From positions 6,580 through 70,579 of the forward strand of contig NZ_QRVG01000012.1 in NCBI RefSeq assembly GCF_003459245.1: a stretch of DNA of 64,000 nt, given 5' to 3'. Every line of letters begins with the position of its first letter. Position 1 is the stretch's first letter. Shown piece by piece: positions 8,341 to 16,160 of this stretch. The notes beneath the pieces are model-generated. The model saw nothing but the letters and a program-made list of their open reading frames with translations, ran no database searches and was not told the DNA's origin. Position numbers and translations under genes: made by a program. The DNA is from Collinsella sp. AF23-2. GTDB lineage: Bacteria > Actinomycetota > Coriobacteriia > Coriobacteriales > Coriobacteriaceae.

Positions 8341-8619
8341 ATGCCGGGAGAGGGTTTTAAGGCGCTGGCCGATCCTACACGGCGTCACATTTTGGAACTG
8401 CTGCGCGAGGGCAATCGCACGGCCGGGGAGCTTGCCGAGCATTTTGACATCAGCAAGCCGTCGTTGAGCCATCACTTGGCGACGCTCAAAAACGCCGGGT
8501 TGGTGACCGACGAGCGCCATGGCCAAAACATCGTATACAGCTTAAATACCACCGTCATGCAGGATTTGATTGGTTGGTTTATGGGCTTTACAAACACGGA
8601 AGGTGATAAGGATGAATAA
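8341..8619 (+). CDS. ArsR-family autorepressor (SdpR-like)
   Basis: A 92-residue winged-helix protein. FKALADPTRRHILELLREG at residues 6-24 is the ArsR signature, and SKPSLSHHLATLKNAGLV (39-56) is the recognition helix region. No metal-binding Cys pair is seen, which agrees with SdpR-type rather than arsenic/zinc sensors. The ATG at 8341 has GAGGAGG with good spacing; the frame extends to 8305 without a ribosome site. The next gene, encoding an SdpI-like membrane protein, overlaps it by 8 bases. In Bacillus, SdpR represses the sdpRI operon and is titrated by SdpI at the membrane; the same logic is likely here. Confidence 0.85.
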   Translation: MPGEGFKALADPTRRHILELLREGNRTAGELAEHFDISKPSLSHHLATLKNAGLVTDERHGQNIVYSLNTTVMQDLIGWFMGFTNTEGDKDE

Positions 8620-9316
8620 CGAAAACAAGGGCATTCACGCCACGGGGGTATCGCGGCGTGTGTGGATTGCGCTGATCGCTCTGTGCGTCGCCAATGTCGT
8701 AGCGCACCTCATGGTGATGCCGAGCTTGCCTGGGCAGATTCCCACGCACTGGGGCGCGAACGGCGCCGTCGACGGTTGGGGTCCCAGCTGGATGGCCTCC
8801 GCGCTCGGCGTGCTGCCTCTGGTGCTTCTCGCAATGTTCTGCGTGGTGCCGCGCATCGATCCCAAAGGTGAGGCATATCGAACCTCGGGCAAGTTCTATC
8901 AGGGCTTCGTAATCGCCTTCACCTTGTTCATGTGCGCCGTAAGCTGGTTGGGTGAGCTTACGGTCTGGGGCGTGGTGCCGGCGGTCGGTTCGGTCAACGT
9001 GCTGATTTCCGGTGCTATCGGTTTGCTGTTCATCGGCGTAGGCAACTACTTGCCGCGTGTGAAGCAGAACTATACGCTCGGTATCAAGACGCCTTGGGCG
9101 CTTGCCGATCCCGAGAACTGGCGCCGTACGCAGCGCTTTGGCGGTGCCTGCTTTATGGTGCTGGGTGTTGGCCTGATTGCGATGGGCGTGGCAGGTGCGG
9201 TGCTTTCGAGTGAAGTCGTCGCCGCGGTGATTGCGGTTCTGGCGTTTGGTTCGGTCGGAGCCGTCTACGTCTACTCGTATCTGCTGTGGCGCAAATCTCA
9301 GCGGGCTGTTCGTTAA
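8612..9316 (+). CDS. sdpI: SdpI-family membrane protein
   Basis: A 234-residue membrane protein with about six hydrophobic segments. The N-terminal half has the DUF1648 motif PGQIPTHWGANGAVDGW (residues 35-51), and the C-terminal half has the SdpI motif GNYLPRVKQNYTLGIKTPWA followed by W-x-x-T-x-R. In Bacillus subtilis SdpI gives immunity to the SdpC killing peptide and sequesters SdpR. No sdpABC genes are visible here, so this is either orphan immunity or a general envelope-stress pair. The start at 8612 overlaps the repressor gene by 8 bases with GGAAGG upstream, so the two are coupled. Confidence 0.85.
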   Translation: MNNENKGIHATGVSRRVWIALIALCVANVVAHLMVMPSLPGQIPTHWGANGAVDGWGPSWMASALGVLPLVLLAMFCVVPRIDPKGEAYRTSGKFYQGFVIAFTLFMCAVSWLGELTVWGVVPAVGSVNVLISGAIGLLFIGVGNYLPRVKQNYTLGIKTPWALADPENWRRTQRFGGACFMVLGVGLIAMGVAGAVLSSEVVAAVIAVLAFGSVGAVYVYSYLLWRKSQRAVR

Positions 9317-9380
9317 GGTTGCGGAAAACTAGCGTACGCAGTTCATAGTGTGTCCCGGGGGACTTTTCCCAGGTAGTATT

Positions 9381-9409
9381 AGGGGGTGTGGGCAACCATG
9401 CCCCTTTTT
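9381..9409 (+). terminator. terminator after sdpI
   Basis: AGGGG (9381-9385) can pair with CCCCT (9401-9405), and inside it GGGCA pairs with TGCCC; a run of T follows. It separates sdpI from ettA. Confidence 0.5.
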
Positions 9410-9500
9410 CGCTAAGTTTCAGAGCCGGTTTCCTCATTTCGTTTCCACTAAAGCGAAACAAGAATATGGAAACAGCAGGTAGAAAGGATAAAACAGACAA

Positions 9501-11180
9501 ATGGCGGAGTTTATCTACCAGATGTATCAGGCTCGCAAGGCCCATGGCGACAAGGTAATCCTTGACGACGTGACCCTGAGCTTCTACCCCGGTGCCAAGA
9601 TCGGCGTCGTGGGCCCCAACGGTATGGGCAAGTCGACCCTGCTCAAGATCATGGCCGGCATCGAGGAGGTCTCCAACGGCGATGCCAGGCTCACCCCCGG
9701 CTACACCGTGGGTATCCTGCAGCAGGAGCCGCCGCTCGACGACGACAAGACCGTCATCGAGAACGTGCGCATGGCGTTTGGCGACATGATTGCCAAGGTC
9801 GATCGCTTCAACAAGATCGGCGAGGAGATGTGCGACCCGGACTGCGACATGGACGCCCTCATGGCCGAGATGGGCAAGCTCCAGGACGAGATCGACGCCG
9901 CTGACGGCTGGGATATCGATTCCAAGCTCGGCCAGGCCATGGACGCCCTGCAGCTGCCCGATTCCGACATGCCGGTTAACGTGCTTTCCGGCGGCGAGCG
10001 CCGCCGCGTGGCCCTGTGCAAGCTGCTGCTCGAGGCTCCCGACCTGCTGCTGCTCGACGAGCCCACGAACCACCTGGACGCCGAGTCGATCCTGTGGCTT
10101 GAGCATTTCCTGCACAACTACCAGGGCGCGGTGCTGGCCGTCACGCACGATCGCTACTTCCTGGATAACGTTGCCGAGTGGATCTGCGAGGTCGACCGCG
10201 GTCACCTTTATCCCTACAAGGGCAACTACTCCACGTATCTGGAGACCAAGGCCGCCCGTATCGAGGCGCAGGGCAACCGCGATGCCAAGCTTGCCAAGCG
10301 CATGGAGGCCGAGCTCGAGTGGGTACGCAGCTCGCCCAAAGCTCGCCAGGCAAAGAACAAGGCCCGTCTGGCTCGCTACGAGGAGATGGAGGCCGAGGCC
10401 CGCGCAAGCCAGAAGCTCGACTGGACCGACATCCGCATCCCTGTGGGCCCGCGTTTGGGCAACAAGGTGCTCGAGGCCCATCATCTGCACAAGGAGTTCG
10501 ATGGCCGCGTGCTCATCGACGACCTTTCTTTCACCCTGCCGCGTAACGGCATCGTGGGCGTCATCGGCCCCAACGGTGTGGGCAAGACTACGCTCTTCAA
10601 GACCATCGTGGGCCTGGAGCCGCTGACTTCGGGCGAGCTCGAGGTGGGCGAGACCGTCAAGATCTCCTATGTCGATCAGAACCGTTCCGGCATCGACCCC
10701 GACAAGAACCTGTGGGAGGTCGTCTCGGACGGCCTGGACCACATGATGGTCGGCGAGACCGAGGTTCCGAGCCGTGCTTATGTGGCGAGCTTTGGCTTTA
10801 AGGGCCAGGACCAGCAGAAACGCGCTGGCGTACTCTCCGGTGGCGAGCGCAACCGTCTGAACCTGGCGCTTACGCTCAAGCAGGGCGGCAACCTGCTGCT
10901 CCTCGACGAGCCCACGAACGACCTCGATGTCGAGACGCTGTCCTCGCTCGAAGCGGCGCTGCTCGAGTTCCCGGGCTGCTCGGTGGTCATTAGCCACGAC
11001 CGTATGTTCCTGGACCGCGTCGCCACGCACATTCTGGCGTGGGAGGGCACCGACGATAATCCGGGCAACTGGTATTGGTTCGAGGGCAACTTCGAGGCCT
11101 ATCAAGCCAACCGCATCGAGCGCCTGGGCGAGGACGCAGCCCAGCCGCATCGTATTCACCGCAAGCTGACGCGTGACTAG
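9501..11180 (+). CDS. ettA: energy-dependent translational throttle protein EttA (ABC-F)
   Basis: A 559-residue soluble ABC-F protein with two ATPase domains. The Walker A motifs are GPNGMGKST (residues 38-46) and GPNGVGKTT in the second half. The ABC signatures are LSGGERRRVALCKLL and LSGGERNRLNLALTL, each followed by LLLDEPTN. Between the domains lies the charged linker (KARQAKNKARLARYEEM). The length and the opening FIYQMYQARKAHGDKVILDD match E. coli EttA (555 residues), which binds the ribosomal E site and controls entry into elongation according to the ADP/ATP ratio. It is monocistronic, with a terminator right after it. An antibiotic-resistance ABC-F is less likely. Confidence 0.93.
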   Translation: MAEFIYQMYQARKAHGDKVILDDVTLSFYPGAKIGVVGPNGMGKSTLLKIMAGIEEVSNGDARLTPGYTVGILQQEPPLDDDKTVIENVRMAFGDMIAKVDRFNKIGEEMCDPDCDMDALMAEMGKLQDEIDAADGWDIDSKLGQAMDALQLPDSDMPVNVLSGGERRRVALCKLLLEAPDLLLLDEPTNHLDAESILWLEHFLHNYQGAVLAVTHDRYFLDNVAEWICEVDRGHLYPYKGNYSTYLETKAARIEAQGNRDAKLAKRMEAELEWVRSSPKARQAKNKARLARYEEMEAEARASQKLDWTDIRIPVGPRLGNKVLEAHHLHKEFDGRVLIDDLSFTLPRNGIVGVIGPNGVGKTTLFKTIVGLEPLTSGELEVGETVKISYVDQNRSGIDPDKNLWEVVSDGLDHMMVGETEVPSRAYVASFGFKGQDQQKRAGVLSGGERNRLNLALTLKQGGNLLLLDEPTNDLDVETLSSLEAALLEFPGCSVVISHDRMFLDRVATHILAWEGTDDNPGNWYWFEGNFEAYQANRIERLGEDAAQPHRIHRKLTRD

Positions 11181-11191
11181 TAGCAAGTAGA

Positions 11192-11220
11192 AAGGCCGCC
11201 AGCAAGGGCGGCCTTTCTTG
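11192..11220 (+). terminator. rho-independent terminator of ettA
   Basis: AAAGGCCGCC (11192-11201) pairs perfectly with GGCGGCCTTT (11208-11217) around a 6-nt loop, with T-rich sequence after it. It lies 12 bases after the ettA stop codon. Confidence 0.9.
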
Positions 11221-11380
11221 TAGCAATTGCACTGCAGCTATGCCCTGGCTGCTGGTTTGATTCATAATCAAAGTCATCTCTTTGGGATTAAAGCCCGTTT
11301 TTGCTATGAGTGATTTTCTAATTCCGTTTAAAACGTAAAGACGTATTGGGTTACAAGGACATAAGCGAATCGAATTGAAA

Positions 11381-11420
11381 TATAACCAGTGCTGTAACGT
11401 TACAAAAAAGGTTATAGAAT
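11381..11420 (+). promoter_or_regulatory. compound palindromic operator over the -10 region
   Basis: A perfect 12-bp palindrome TGTAACGTTACA (11393-11404) is framed symmetrically. TATAACC (11381-11387) lies 5 bases to its left and the inverted GGTTATA (11410-11416) lies 5 bases to its right. The right arm runs into a plausible -10 (TAGAAT, 11415-11420), 41 bases before the ATG of the Tat-exported protein. It looks like a binding site for a dimeric or tetrameric regulator that blocks this promoter. Confidence 0.6.
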
Positions 11421-11460
11421 AGGAGTATCTTATAAGTCGCTCCTCTAGAAAGAAGAACAT

Positions 11461-12588
11461 ATGCTTTCGCGTCGTCGTTTTCTGCAACTTGTCGCGTCTT
11501 CAATTGTCGCCTTAGCCGCACGTCCGAAAGAGGTTTTTGCTTCGACGGGCAATATTGATGGTGAGCAGATACAATTTACTTCTGAAATTGCGCAAGAGCT
11601 TGCCGATAAATATATAAAGGGACTCCTCGGCTCTTCGTATACGCCTTCTGACCCTATTCCTTTTGTAGACGTTGATGGGTCCCCGCTTGGTTACATTGTT
11701 CCGGTTGTGACATCCAATAGAGCCGCGGGCTATTTGGTTTTAGATGCTTCAGATGATGAAATACTTACGGGATATCGTTTTGGAGACGGCTTAGTCAGCC
11801 CTATGGATCGGGGAGGAGATCTTGGTGTCGAGCCTTATTCTTTCAATAACCCAGTCGTAATGATCAATCCATTCGAATTCGGCGTGCAATCTTTGGACGG
11901 TTCAATAACAACAAATTGCGGAAGAACAATCCCGGCTGTTTCCATAGAAGGACGGCCTGTCGTTTTATCGAATAAACCTTCAAGCTGGAACGATGTTGTA
12001 ATTTACGCAACTCAAATGCAGGATTACACAGTATCTGGATTTCGTTCCATTTCTCAGTTTATGTCATATGATGAAAGCGAGATTAAGAGGCTTACCGCCC
12101 ACTATGCTTGTATGGTGACAGCTTTTTCGAACGTTGCGGAACTGTATGGCATTGCCAATTTATATAGCGACCCTTCGCAATATATGCAGATATGGAATTA
12201 CACCAATACCCATGCTCTTTCCGATGAAGAACAGACTGTTCCCGGTGTTGTTTTGGGCGGAACGCCGATTTCAACCTGTGCAACGGGGTTTACAAATTAC
12301 TGCGCAAGCAGAGGGAGTAATCTTATCGCTCGCACTGTCTCCTCCCCGGCTATCGTGAACATTCAAAATGAGATTAACTCTAATAGACCGAATGTTTTAC
12401 ATGCGAGTTTGTACAACGGATCAGCCCATTCTGTAACAGCGGAGGCTTACGCCACACTTACTGGTAAGAAAACTGGAGAGACAAGGCAGATGATTGGCAT
12501 AGCGGACGGCTGGAATTCATCCTTATCCTTCCTGAAGTATGATCAGAGTTATTATGCGTGGACTTATGGAACGACTTTTTCGAAGTAG
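11461..12588 (+). CDS. Tat-exported putative papain-fold cysteine peptidase
   Basis: A 375-residue exported protein. SRRRFLQLVASSIVALAA at residues 3-20 is a twin-arginine signal (S-R-R-x-F-L), cut around 26-28. The N-terminal part (around 35-130) resembles the propeptide/inhibitor-like domain found before C10/C39-type peptidases. Candidate catalytic residues are Cys217 in YACMVTAFSNVAELYG, His323 in GSAHSVTAEAY, and Asp349/Asn352 in ADGWN, in the order of a papain-like triad. The DNA is clearly more AT-rich than its flanks, suggesting acquisition. The lipoprotein gene overlaps its end. Function as a peptidase is inferred from motif order only; an inactive binding protein cannot be ruled out. 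Confidence 0.55.
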   Translation: MLSRRRFLQLVASSIVALAARPKEVFASTGNIDGEQIQFTSEIAQELADKYIKGLLGSSYTPSDPIPFVDVDGSPLGYIVPVVTSNRAAGYLVLDASDDEILTGYRFGDGLVSPMDRGGDLGVEPYSFNNPVVMINPFEFGVQSLDGSITTNCGRTIPAVSIEGRPVVLSNKPSSWNDVVIYATQMQDYTVSGFRSISQFMSYDESEIKRLTAHYACMVTAFSNVAELYGIANLYSDPSQYMQIWNYTNTHALSDEEQTVPGVVLGGTPISTCATGFTNYCASRGSNLIARTVSSPAIVNIQNEINSNRPNVLHASLYNGSAHSVTAEAYATLTGKKTGETRQMIGIADGWNSSLSFLKYDQSYYAWTYGTTFSK

Positions 12589-12958
12589 GACGATTCGTTT
12601 AGTCCTGTCTTTGGTGTTGATGGCTTTATTGGTGAGCTGTTCAACAAAAGAAGAGATGCCGCGCGGAGATTCCGGAGAAATGTCTGTGACAAACTCAGAT
12701 TCATTGGAAATAGCTGGTGGGCATGCCGATGTGATGTTGCAAGGTAAAGGCATGCTTAGGTCGATTGATGCTGAAGACGCTGTCTGCTCAATAGAGGAAT
12801 TAAAGACAGGTGAAACTGCATCGTACCGTGTTTCAGATAATGCTGCGAATATGATTGAGTCGATACCGATTGGAGCACAAGTTTCTTTTAGGTATTTTGC
12901 TCCGCAACTTGAGGAGGAGCTTGCTTCTCTGGTGTCTATATGCGCCGATGACAACTAA
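12566..12958 (+). CDS. small putative lipoprotein
   Basis: About 130 residues. A basic start (ERLFRSRTIR) is followed by a hydrophobic stretch ending in the lipobox LLVSC, so the mature protein would be lipidated at that Cys and surface-bound. The mature part (about 100 residues) has no family I recognise and is acidic. The start is uncertain: 12566 (after GTGGA), 12554 and 12539 are in frame, and all overlap the end of the putative peptidase gene, so translation is coupled. It may be an accessory or inhibitor of that exported protein, judged only from the overlap. Base composition is AT-rich like its partner. Confidence 0.6.
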   Translation: MERLFRSRTIRLVLSLVLMALLVSCSTKEEMPRGDSGEMSVTNSDSLEIAGGHADVMLQGKGMLRSIDAEDAVCSIEELKTGETASYRVSDNAANMIESIPIGAQVSFRYFAPQLEEELASLVSICADDN

Positions 12959-12971
12959 AAGGCCTGAATTT

Positions 12972-13015
12972 AAACGGCCTCGGATGGTCAATTGGCTATC
13001 CGAGGCCGTTTTTTA
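12972..13015. terminator. bidirectional terminator
   Basis: AAACGGCCTCGGAT (12972-12985) pairs perfectly with ATCCGAGGCCGTTT (12998-13011) around a 12-nt loop, with T6 after it on the plus strand and an A-rich stretch before it. It ends the lipoprotein gene on the plus strand and the convergent gene (stop at 13013) on the minus strand. Confidence 0.9.
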
Positions 13016-14302
13016 CTCGACCGGGGCGTTGACCTTGTCGATGGTCCAGGCGGCTCCGAGGCCGCCGGTGGTGTTGCGGCGGATGCGCACGGTGACTTCG
13101 TGGCGCTCGCCTGCCTGCGTGTAACGCAGGGGGAAGCTTGCGCGGTTTCGCGCGGCCTCGATGGTACCGCGCTCGCGGGCGATCCAGTAGTACTCGCCGA
13201 CAATGCCGAGGGTATCGGCGCCGTAGGGGAGATAGGTCGACAGCTGGTGTAGCAATGGACCGGGGCAGAAGACCTCGGTTGCGAAATCGATGGGGAAGTC
13301 CTCGGGGATGGCGGGCGCTACGGGTGCGGGGGCCGGTACCATCGTCGGTGCGAAGGCCTGCTCATTGACGGGCGTCACCTCGATGACGGGCGCGGGTTCG
13401 GCGCCGAGTACTGATTCGGTGTCCGCTTTCGGCATCGCCGCGGAATCTGCGGGCTCGACGATGGCGGGTGCGTCTGCGGTCGCGGTGTCGAACTCGACTT
13501 GCGGAGCGCTCTGATTCTCGACGCTCGACTTTGCCTCGATGGGCGTGGAGGCCATGGTGGTGATGCCGGCGTTGGCGTTCTCGGGGTCATAGACGACCGT
13601 GAGCGAGATGGCAGGCTGCGGTGCCTCGGGCTCCGATGCCACCTCGGTAGCGTCCTGTTCTGCGGGCTCGCAAGGCTGATCGTCCTCGGCCTCGTCGCCA
13701 AAGACATCGCTGTTTTGGAACGCAGACGTCTCGGGCTGGTCGGCGGCTTCTTCGGTTGTCGACTTGGGAGCTTCGTTGAGCTCCGCAGTGGCTTCCTGCT
13801 CGGATATGACTTTGGGATCGGCCGTGGTGGCGATTTCGGTTTCGGCTTCTGCCGTTACCTCAATAGCGACTTCGATCTCGGGCTCGGGCTCGGGCACAGC
13901 TTCAACTACGGGCTCGGGACGCTTAACGTGCTTGGGACGCACGGCCTTGAGGTCCTTCTCACCGCGTTTTTTCTTTTTGTAGGACTGTTTAGCGCCCTTG
14001 GCTGCCTTGGGCTTGTCCTCGCCCTTGGCAAGGGCGGCATCCCAGGCATCGTTGGCGATGACGGTGGCATACAGGCGACCGCCCTTAAAGACGGTCAGCT
14101 TAATGCAGTCGTCGAGCTCCTCGAGCAGCTCGCGCGTGGACTCAAAGCCGAGGTCATAAGCGGCCATGTCACCAGCGGCGAGTGCCTCCTCGACCTGCGT
14201 CATAAACGTTTGCTTGCCGCATCCGATTGCATCGCGCAGCAGGCGATACAGATAGATGTGGTTGCCCAGCGAAAGCGTGGGCCTAACTATTGTCTTGCTC
14301 AT
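13013..14302 (-). CDS. hypothetical protein with acidic low-complexity linker
   Basis: A 429-residue protein with three parts. The N-terminal domain (around 1-90, MSKTIVRPTLSLGNHIYLYR) is predicted alpha/beta; a Lys-rich patch KQSYKKKKRGEK follows. A long Glu/Ala/Pro/Thr-rich linker (around 115-325) is very biased. The C-terminal domain (around 330-429) contains DFPIDFATEVFCPGPLLHQL and EVTVRIRRNTTGGLGAAWTI. There is no signal peptide or membrane segment, so it is cytoplasmic. I do not recognise a family. The start is at 14302, with GAGGAG 7 bases upstream; the frame continues to 14374 without a site. The following minus-strand protein at 14442 is also low-complexity. Confidence 0.7.
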   Translation of the reverse strand: MSKTIVRPTLSLGNHIYLYRLLRDAIGCGKQTFMTQVEEALAAGDMAAYDLGFESTRELLEELDDCIKLTVFKGGRLYATVIANDAWDAALAKGEDKPKAAKGAKQSYKKKKRGEKDLKAVRPKHVKRPEPVVEAVPEPEPEIEVAIEVTAEAETEIATTADPKVISEQEATAELNEAPKSTTEEAADQPETSAFQNSDVFGDEAEDDQPCEPAEQDATEVASEPEAPQPAISLTVVYDPENANAGITTMASTPIEAKSSVENQSAPQVEFDTATADAPAIVEPADSAAMPKADTESVLGAEPAPVIEVTPVNEQAFAPTMVPAPAPVAPAIPEDFPIDFATEVFCPGPLLHQLSTYLPYGADTLGIVGEYYWIARERGTIEAARNRASFPLRYTQAGERHEVTVRIRRNTTGGLGAAWTIDKVNAPVE

Positions 14303-14373
14303 GGCAAATCTCCTCTTTACACACCAAAGCATCTTACCATCGCACGGGGCGTGCCGCCTCGGCGCCCAAGGCA

Positions 14374-14407
14374 AACGGGCGCGAACCGCTTTCGATTCGC
14401 GCCCGTT
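14374..14407 (-). terminator. terminator-like hairpin
   Basis: AACGGGCGCGAA (14374-14385) pairs perfectly with TTCGCGCCCGTT (14396-14407) with a 10-nt loop. It lies just beyond the stop at 14442 of the minus-strand membrane protein and before the promoter region of the next minus-strand gene. The T run is short. Confidence 0.7.
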
Positions 14408-14441
14408 GTACAGGTCGGTTATCTATGAGAGACAAATGTGC

Positions 14442-15395
14442 TTAGTTGCCCGATGCCGTGCCTTGGCTCGAGTTGTCAGATGCCGTGCCGGAAGCGGTTC
14501 CGCTCGAGCTGTTGGTGTTGCTACTGTCTGCTGCGCCCGTTCCCGACGTGGTGTCGCTCGTTTGGTCGCCCGTGTTCGGCTGTGAACCGTCAGTCGTTTG
14601 GCTTGAGTCGGTCGTGCCGGACGGCGTGCCACTGTTGGCCGTAGAGGAATCGGTGCCCTGCGATTGGTTTTGGGTGTTCGAGGACGAATCGGCAGAGGTA
14701 GAACTGTCTTGCGTGCCGTCCGCCTGTGCCTGCTGATCCTGCGACTGGGTGTTGCCATTTGCATCGCTCTCGGTCGTGCGCGACGAAAGGATTGGCTCGG
14801 GGCGCTCGCCCAGACCCTCACCGGCGGTGGTTATAAGGATGGCGCCGGCGCAGGCGATGACCGCGACGATGGCGATGGCGATCGAGAAGACGATGACCTT
14901 CTTTTGCGTCTGGCTGCGCTCTGCCGCCGCCTTGGCGCGCAGACTGTCGGGAGCGACGCGCGCCGTGGTCGCGCGCCCCGCAATCTGGCGCATCTCCTGC
15001 GTAGTCGCGGCGCCGCCCAGGTGCTCCTCGGCATCAAGCTCAACGGGTTCATAGGCGCCGGCAGGGTAGTCGTCGGCGGTGTGTGTACCTTTGAGGGCTT
15101 CGGCGCTGGCAGAGATAAAGTGGCGGTAGACCTGCGAAGACACAACGGTGATGACCGAGCTCACGGCGGCGCCGATTACCGATCCGGCGATACCGATCTT
15201 GGAGGCAAGCGCGACGCTCGTGGCGGCGGCTGCGGCGCCGGCAATGATCTGAGGAATGGAAATGTCGTCGAACAGGCCCTTTTTGGGCGCGATGGCCATG
15301 GTCTGTCCGATGGAGTGGTTCTCGTGCACGCCGTTGTTGAGCGATGCCGGCGTCATAACGCGCGTGCGCGGCGCGTCAGTGTACTTGGTTGTCAT
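14442..15395 (-). CDS. membrane protein with Ser/Thr/Asn/Gly-rich tail
   Basis: A 317-residue protein, no recognised family. Residues around 45-85 form a small-residue hydrophobic region (GAAAAATSVALASKIGIAGS), and a clear membrane segment (VIVFSIAIAIVAVIACAGAI) lies near residues 175-195, after the charged stretch RAKAAAERSQTQKK. The last about 110 residues are almost only Ser, Thr, Asn, Gln, Gly and Asp, as in surface-exposed, possibly glycosylated stalks. The likely topology is a cytoplasmic N-terminal part and an extracellular tail. The ATG at 15395 has GGGAGG with 7-base spacing; the frame runs on to 15491 without one. A hairpin terminator follows. Confidence 0.7.
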   Translation of the reverse strand: MTTKYTDAPRTRVMTPASLNNGVHENHSIGQTMAIAPKKGLFDDISIPQIIAGAAAAATSVALASKIGIAGSVIGAAVSSVITVVSSQVYRHFISASAEALKGTHTADDYPAGAYEPVELDAEEHLGGAATTQEMRQIAGRATTARVAPDSLRAKAAAERSQTQKKVIVFSIAIAIVAVIACAGAILITTAGEGLGERPEPILSSRTTESDANGNTQSQDQQAQADGTQDSSTSADSSSNTQNQSQGTDSSTANSGTPSGTTDSSQTTDGSQPNTGDQTSDTTSGTGAADSSNTNSSSGTASGTASDNSSQGTASGN

Positions 15396-15570
15396 ACGGG
15401 GTCCTCCCGGTGTAAATCTGCTTCGTTTCGTGTAGCCATCAGGGTACCCACCAGATGTGAATCGTGCGTGACGTTTAACAGATACCATCAACTCATCAAG
15501 GGGGGCTTGCTGTCTTTGGCGAAATAGCTTGATGCTAAACTGGACTTACGATTGCGAGGTGGTTTACGTG

Positions 15571-15831
15571 ATGTACCCGTATATGACATTCGAAGACGGT
15601 ACCGAGGTCATTCATTCTGACCTGATTACAGATGTCGATGTCGAAAAGGTTATCGTGCATTTTGAACGACCGACGGCAGAGGGCTTCGACTCCGCTCGTT
15701 GTGAGTTGCCTTCCTGTTCGTGGACTGACTGGGAAGGGCATTTTACTCAGAGTGAAAAACGAGCTTTCGAAGAGTGTTTGAGCAAATTATTTAGATTAGT
15801 TCGAATAAAGAAGCTGAATGCGATGACCTAA
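15571..15831 (+). CDS. small conserved-looking protein, function unknown
   Basis: An 86-residue acidic protein starting MYPYMTFEDGTEVIHSDL, with VEKVIVHFERPTAEGFDSAR in the middle. Small proteins with this YPYMT/HFERP pattern are, as far as I recall, common in gut Firmicutes and Coriobacteria near mobile or toxin-antitoxin-like regions, but I cannot assign a function. The ATG at 15571 follows GAGGTGG at 8 bases; the frame is open from 15529 but without a site. It begins an AT-rich stretch that continues to about 17350. Confidence 0.55.
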   Translation: MYPYMTFEDGTEVIHSDLITDVDVEKVIVHFERPTAEGFDSARCELPSCSWTDWEGHFTQSEKRAFEECLSKLFRLVRIKKLNAMT

Positions 15832-15878
15832 AGCGTATGCATTTTTAGTATTAGATGCGTATGAAATGGAGGATGTGA

Positions 15879-16160
15879 ATGGATGAGCTAATAGACTTTA
15901 AAAAACGATTTCTCAAGAATGGCGAGCTGGTTTCAATTCCAAAAAAGGAAAGCTATAAAAGAATCATGCTGCTATGGGCCGTCTCTTTCTTTGAATTAAA
16001 TACAAGTTATACGGAGCTTCAGGTTAATCGTGTGCTTTCACAGCTCTATCCTGATTATGCCGTGTTGAGGCGGTATTTGGTTGATTATGGATTCCTATTA
16101 AGGGATGAACGAGGCCTGAAATACGAGGTTAATCGTGATGTTCACGGTATTGAGAGCTAG
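15879..16160 (+). CDS. DUF2087-domain protein
   Basis: A 93-residue protein. The segment LYPDYAVLRRYLVDYGFLLR followed by GLKYEV is the DUF2087 signature, a winged-helix-like domain often found at the end of ArsR/MerR-type regulators or on its own. The sequence before it (TELQVNRVLSQ) also fits this domain. The ATG at 15879 has TGGAGG 6 bases upstream. The MFS transporter gene starts 22 bases inside its end, so it probably regulates or is coupled to that exporter. DNA is AT-rich compared with the flanks. Confidence 0.75.
   Translation: MDELIDFKKRFLKNGELVSIPKKESYKRIMLLWAVSFFELNTSYTELQVNRVLSQLYPDYAVLRRYLVDYGFLLRDERGLKYEVNRDVHGIES

Noticed and set aside
9153..11186. A 677-residue minus-strand frame opposite ettA
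   Set aside because: It is the antisense of the clearly recognisable EttA gene; its composition is an artefact of the high-GC codon pattern and it has no ribosome site.
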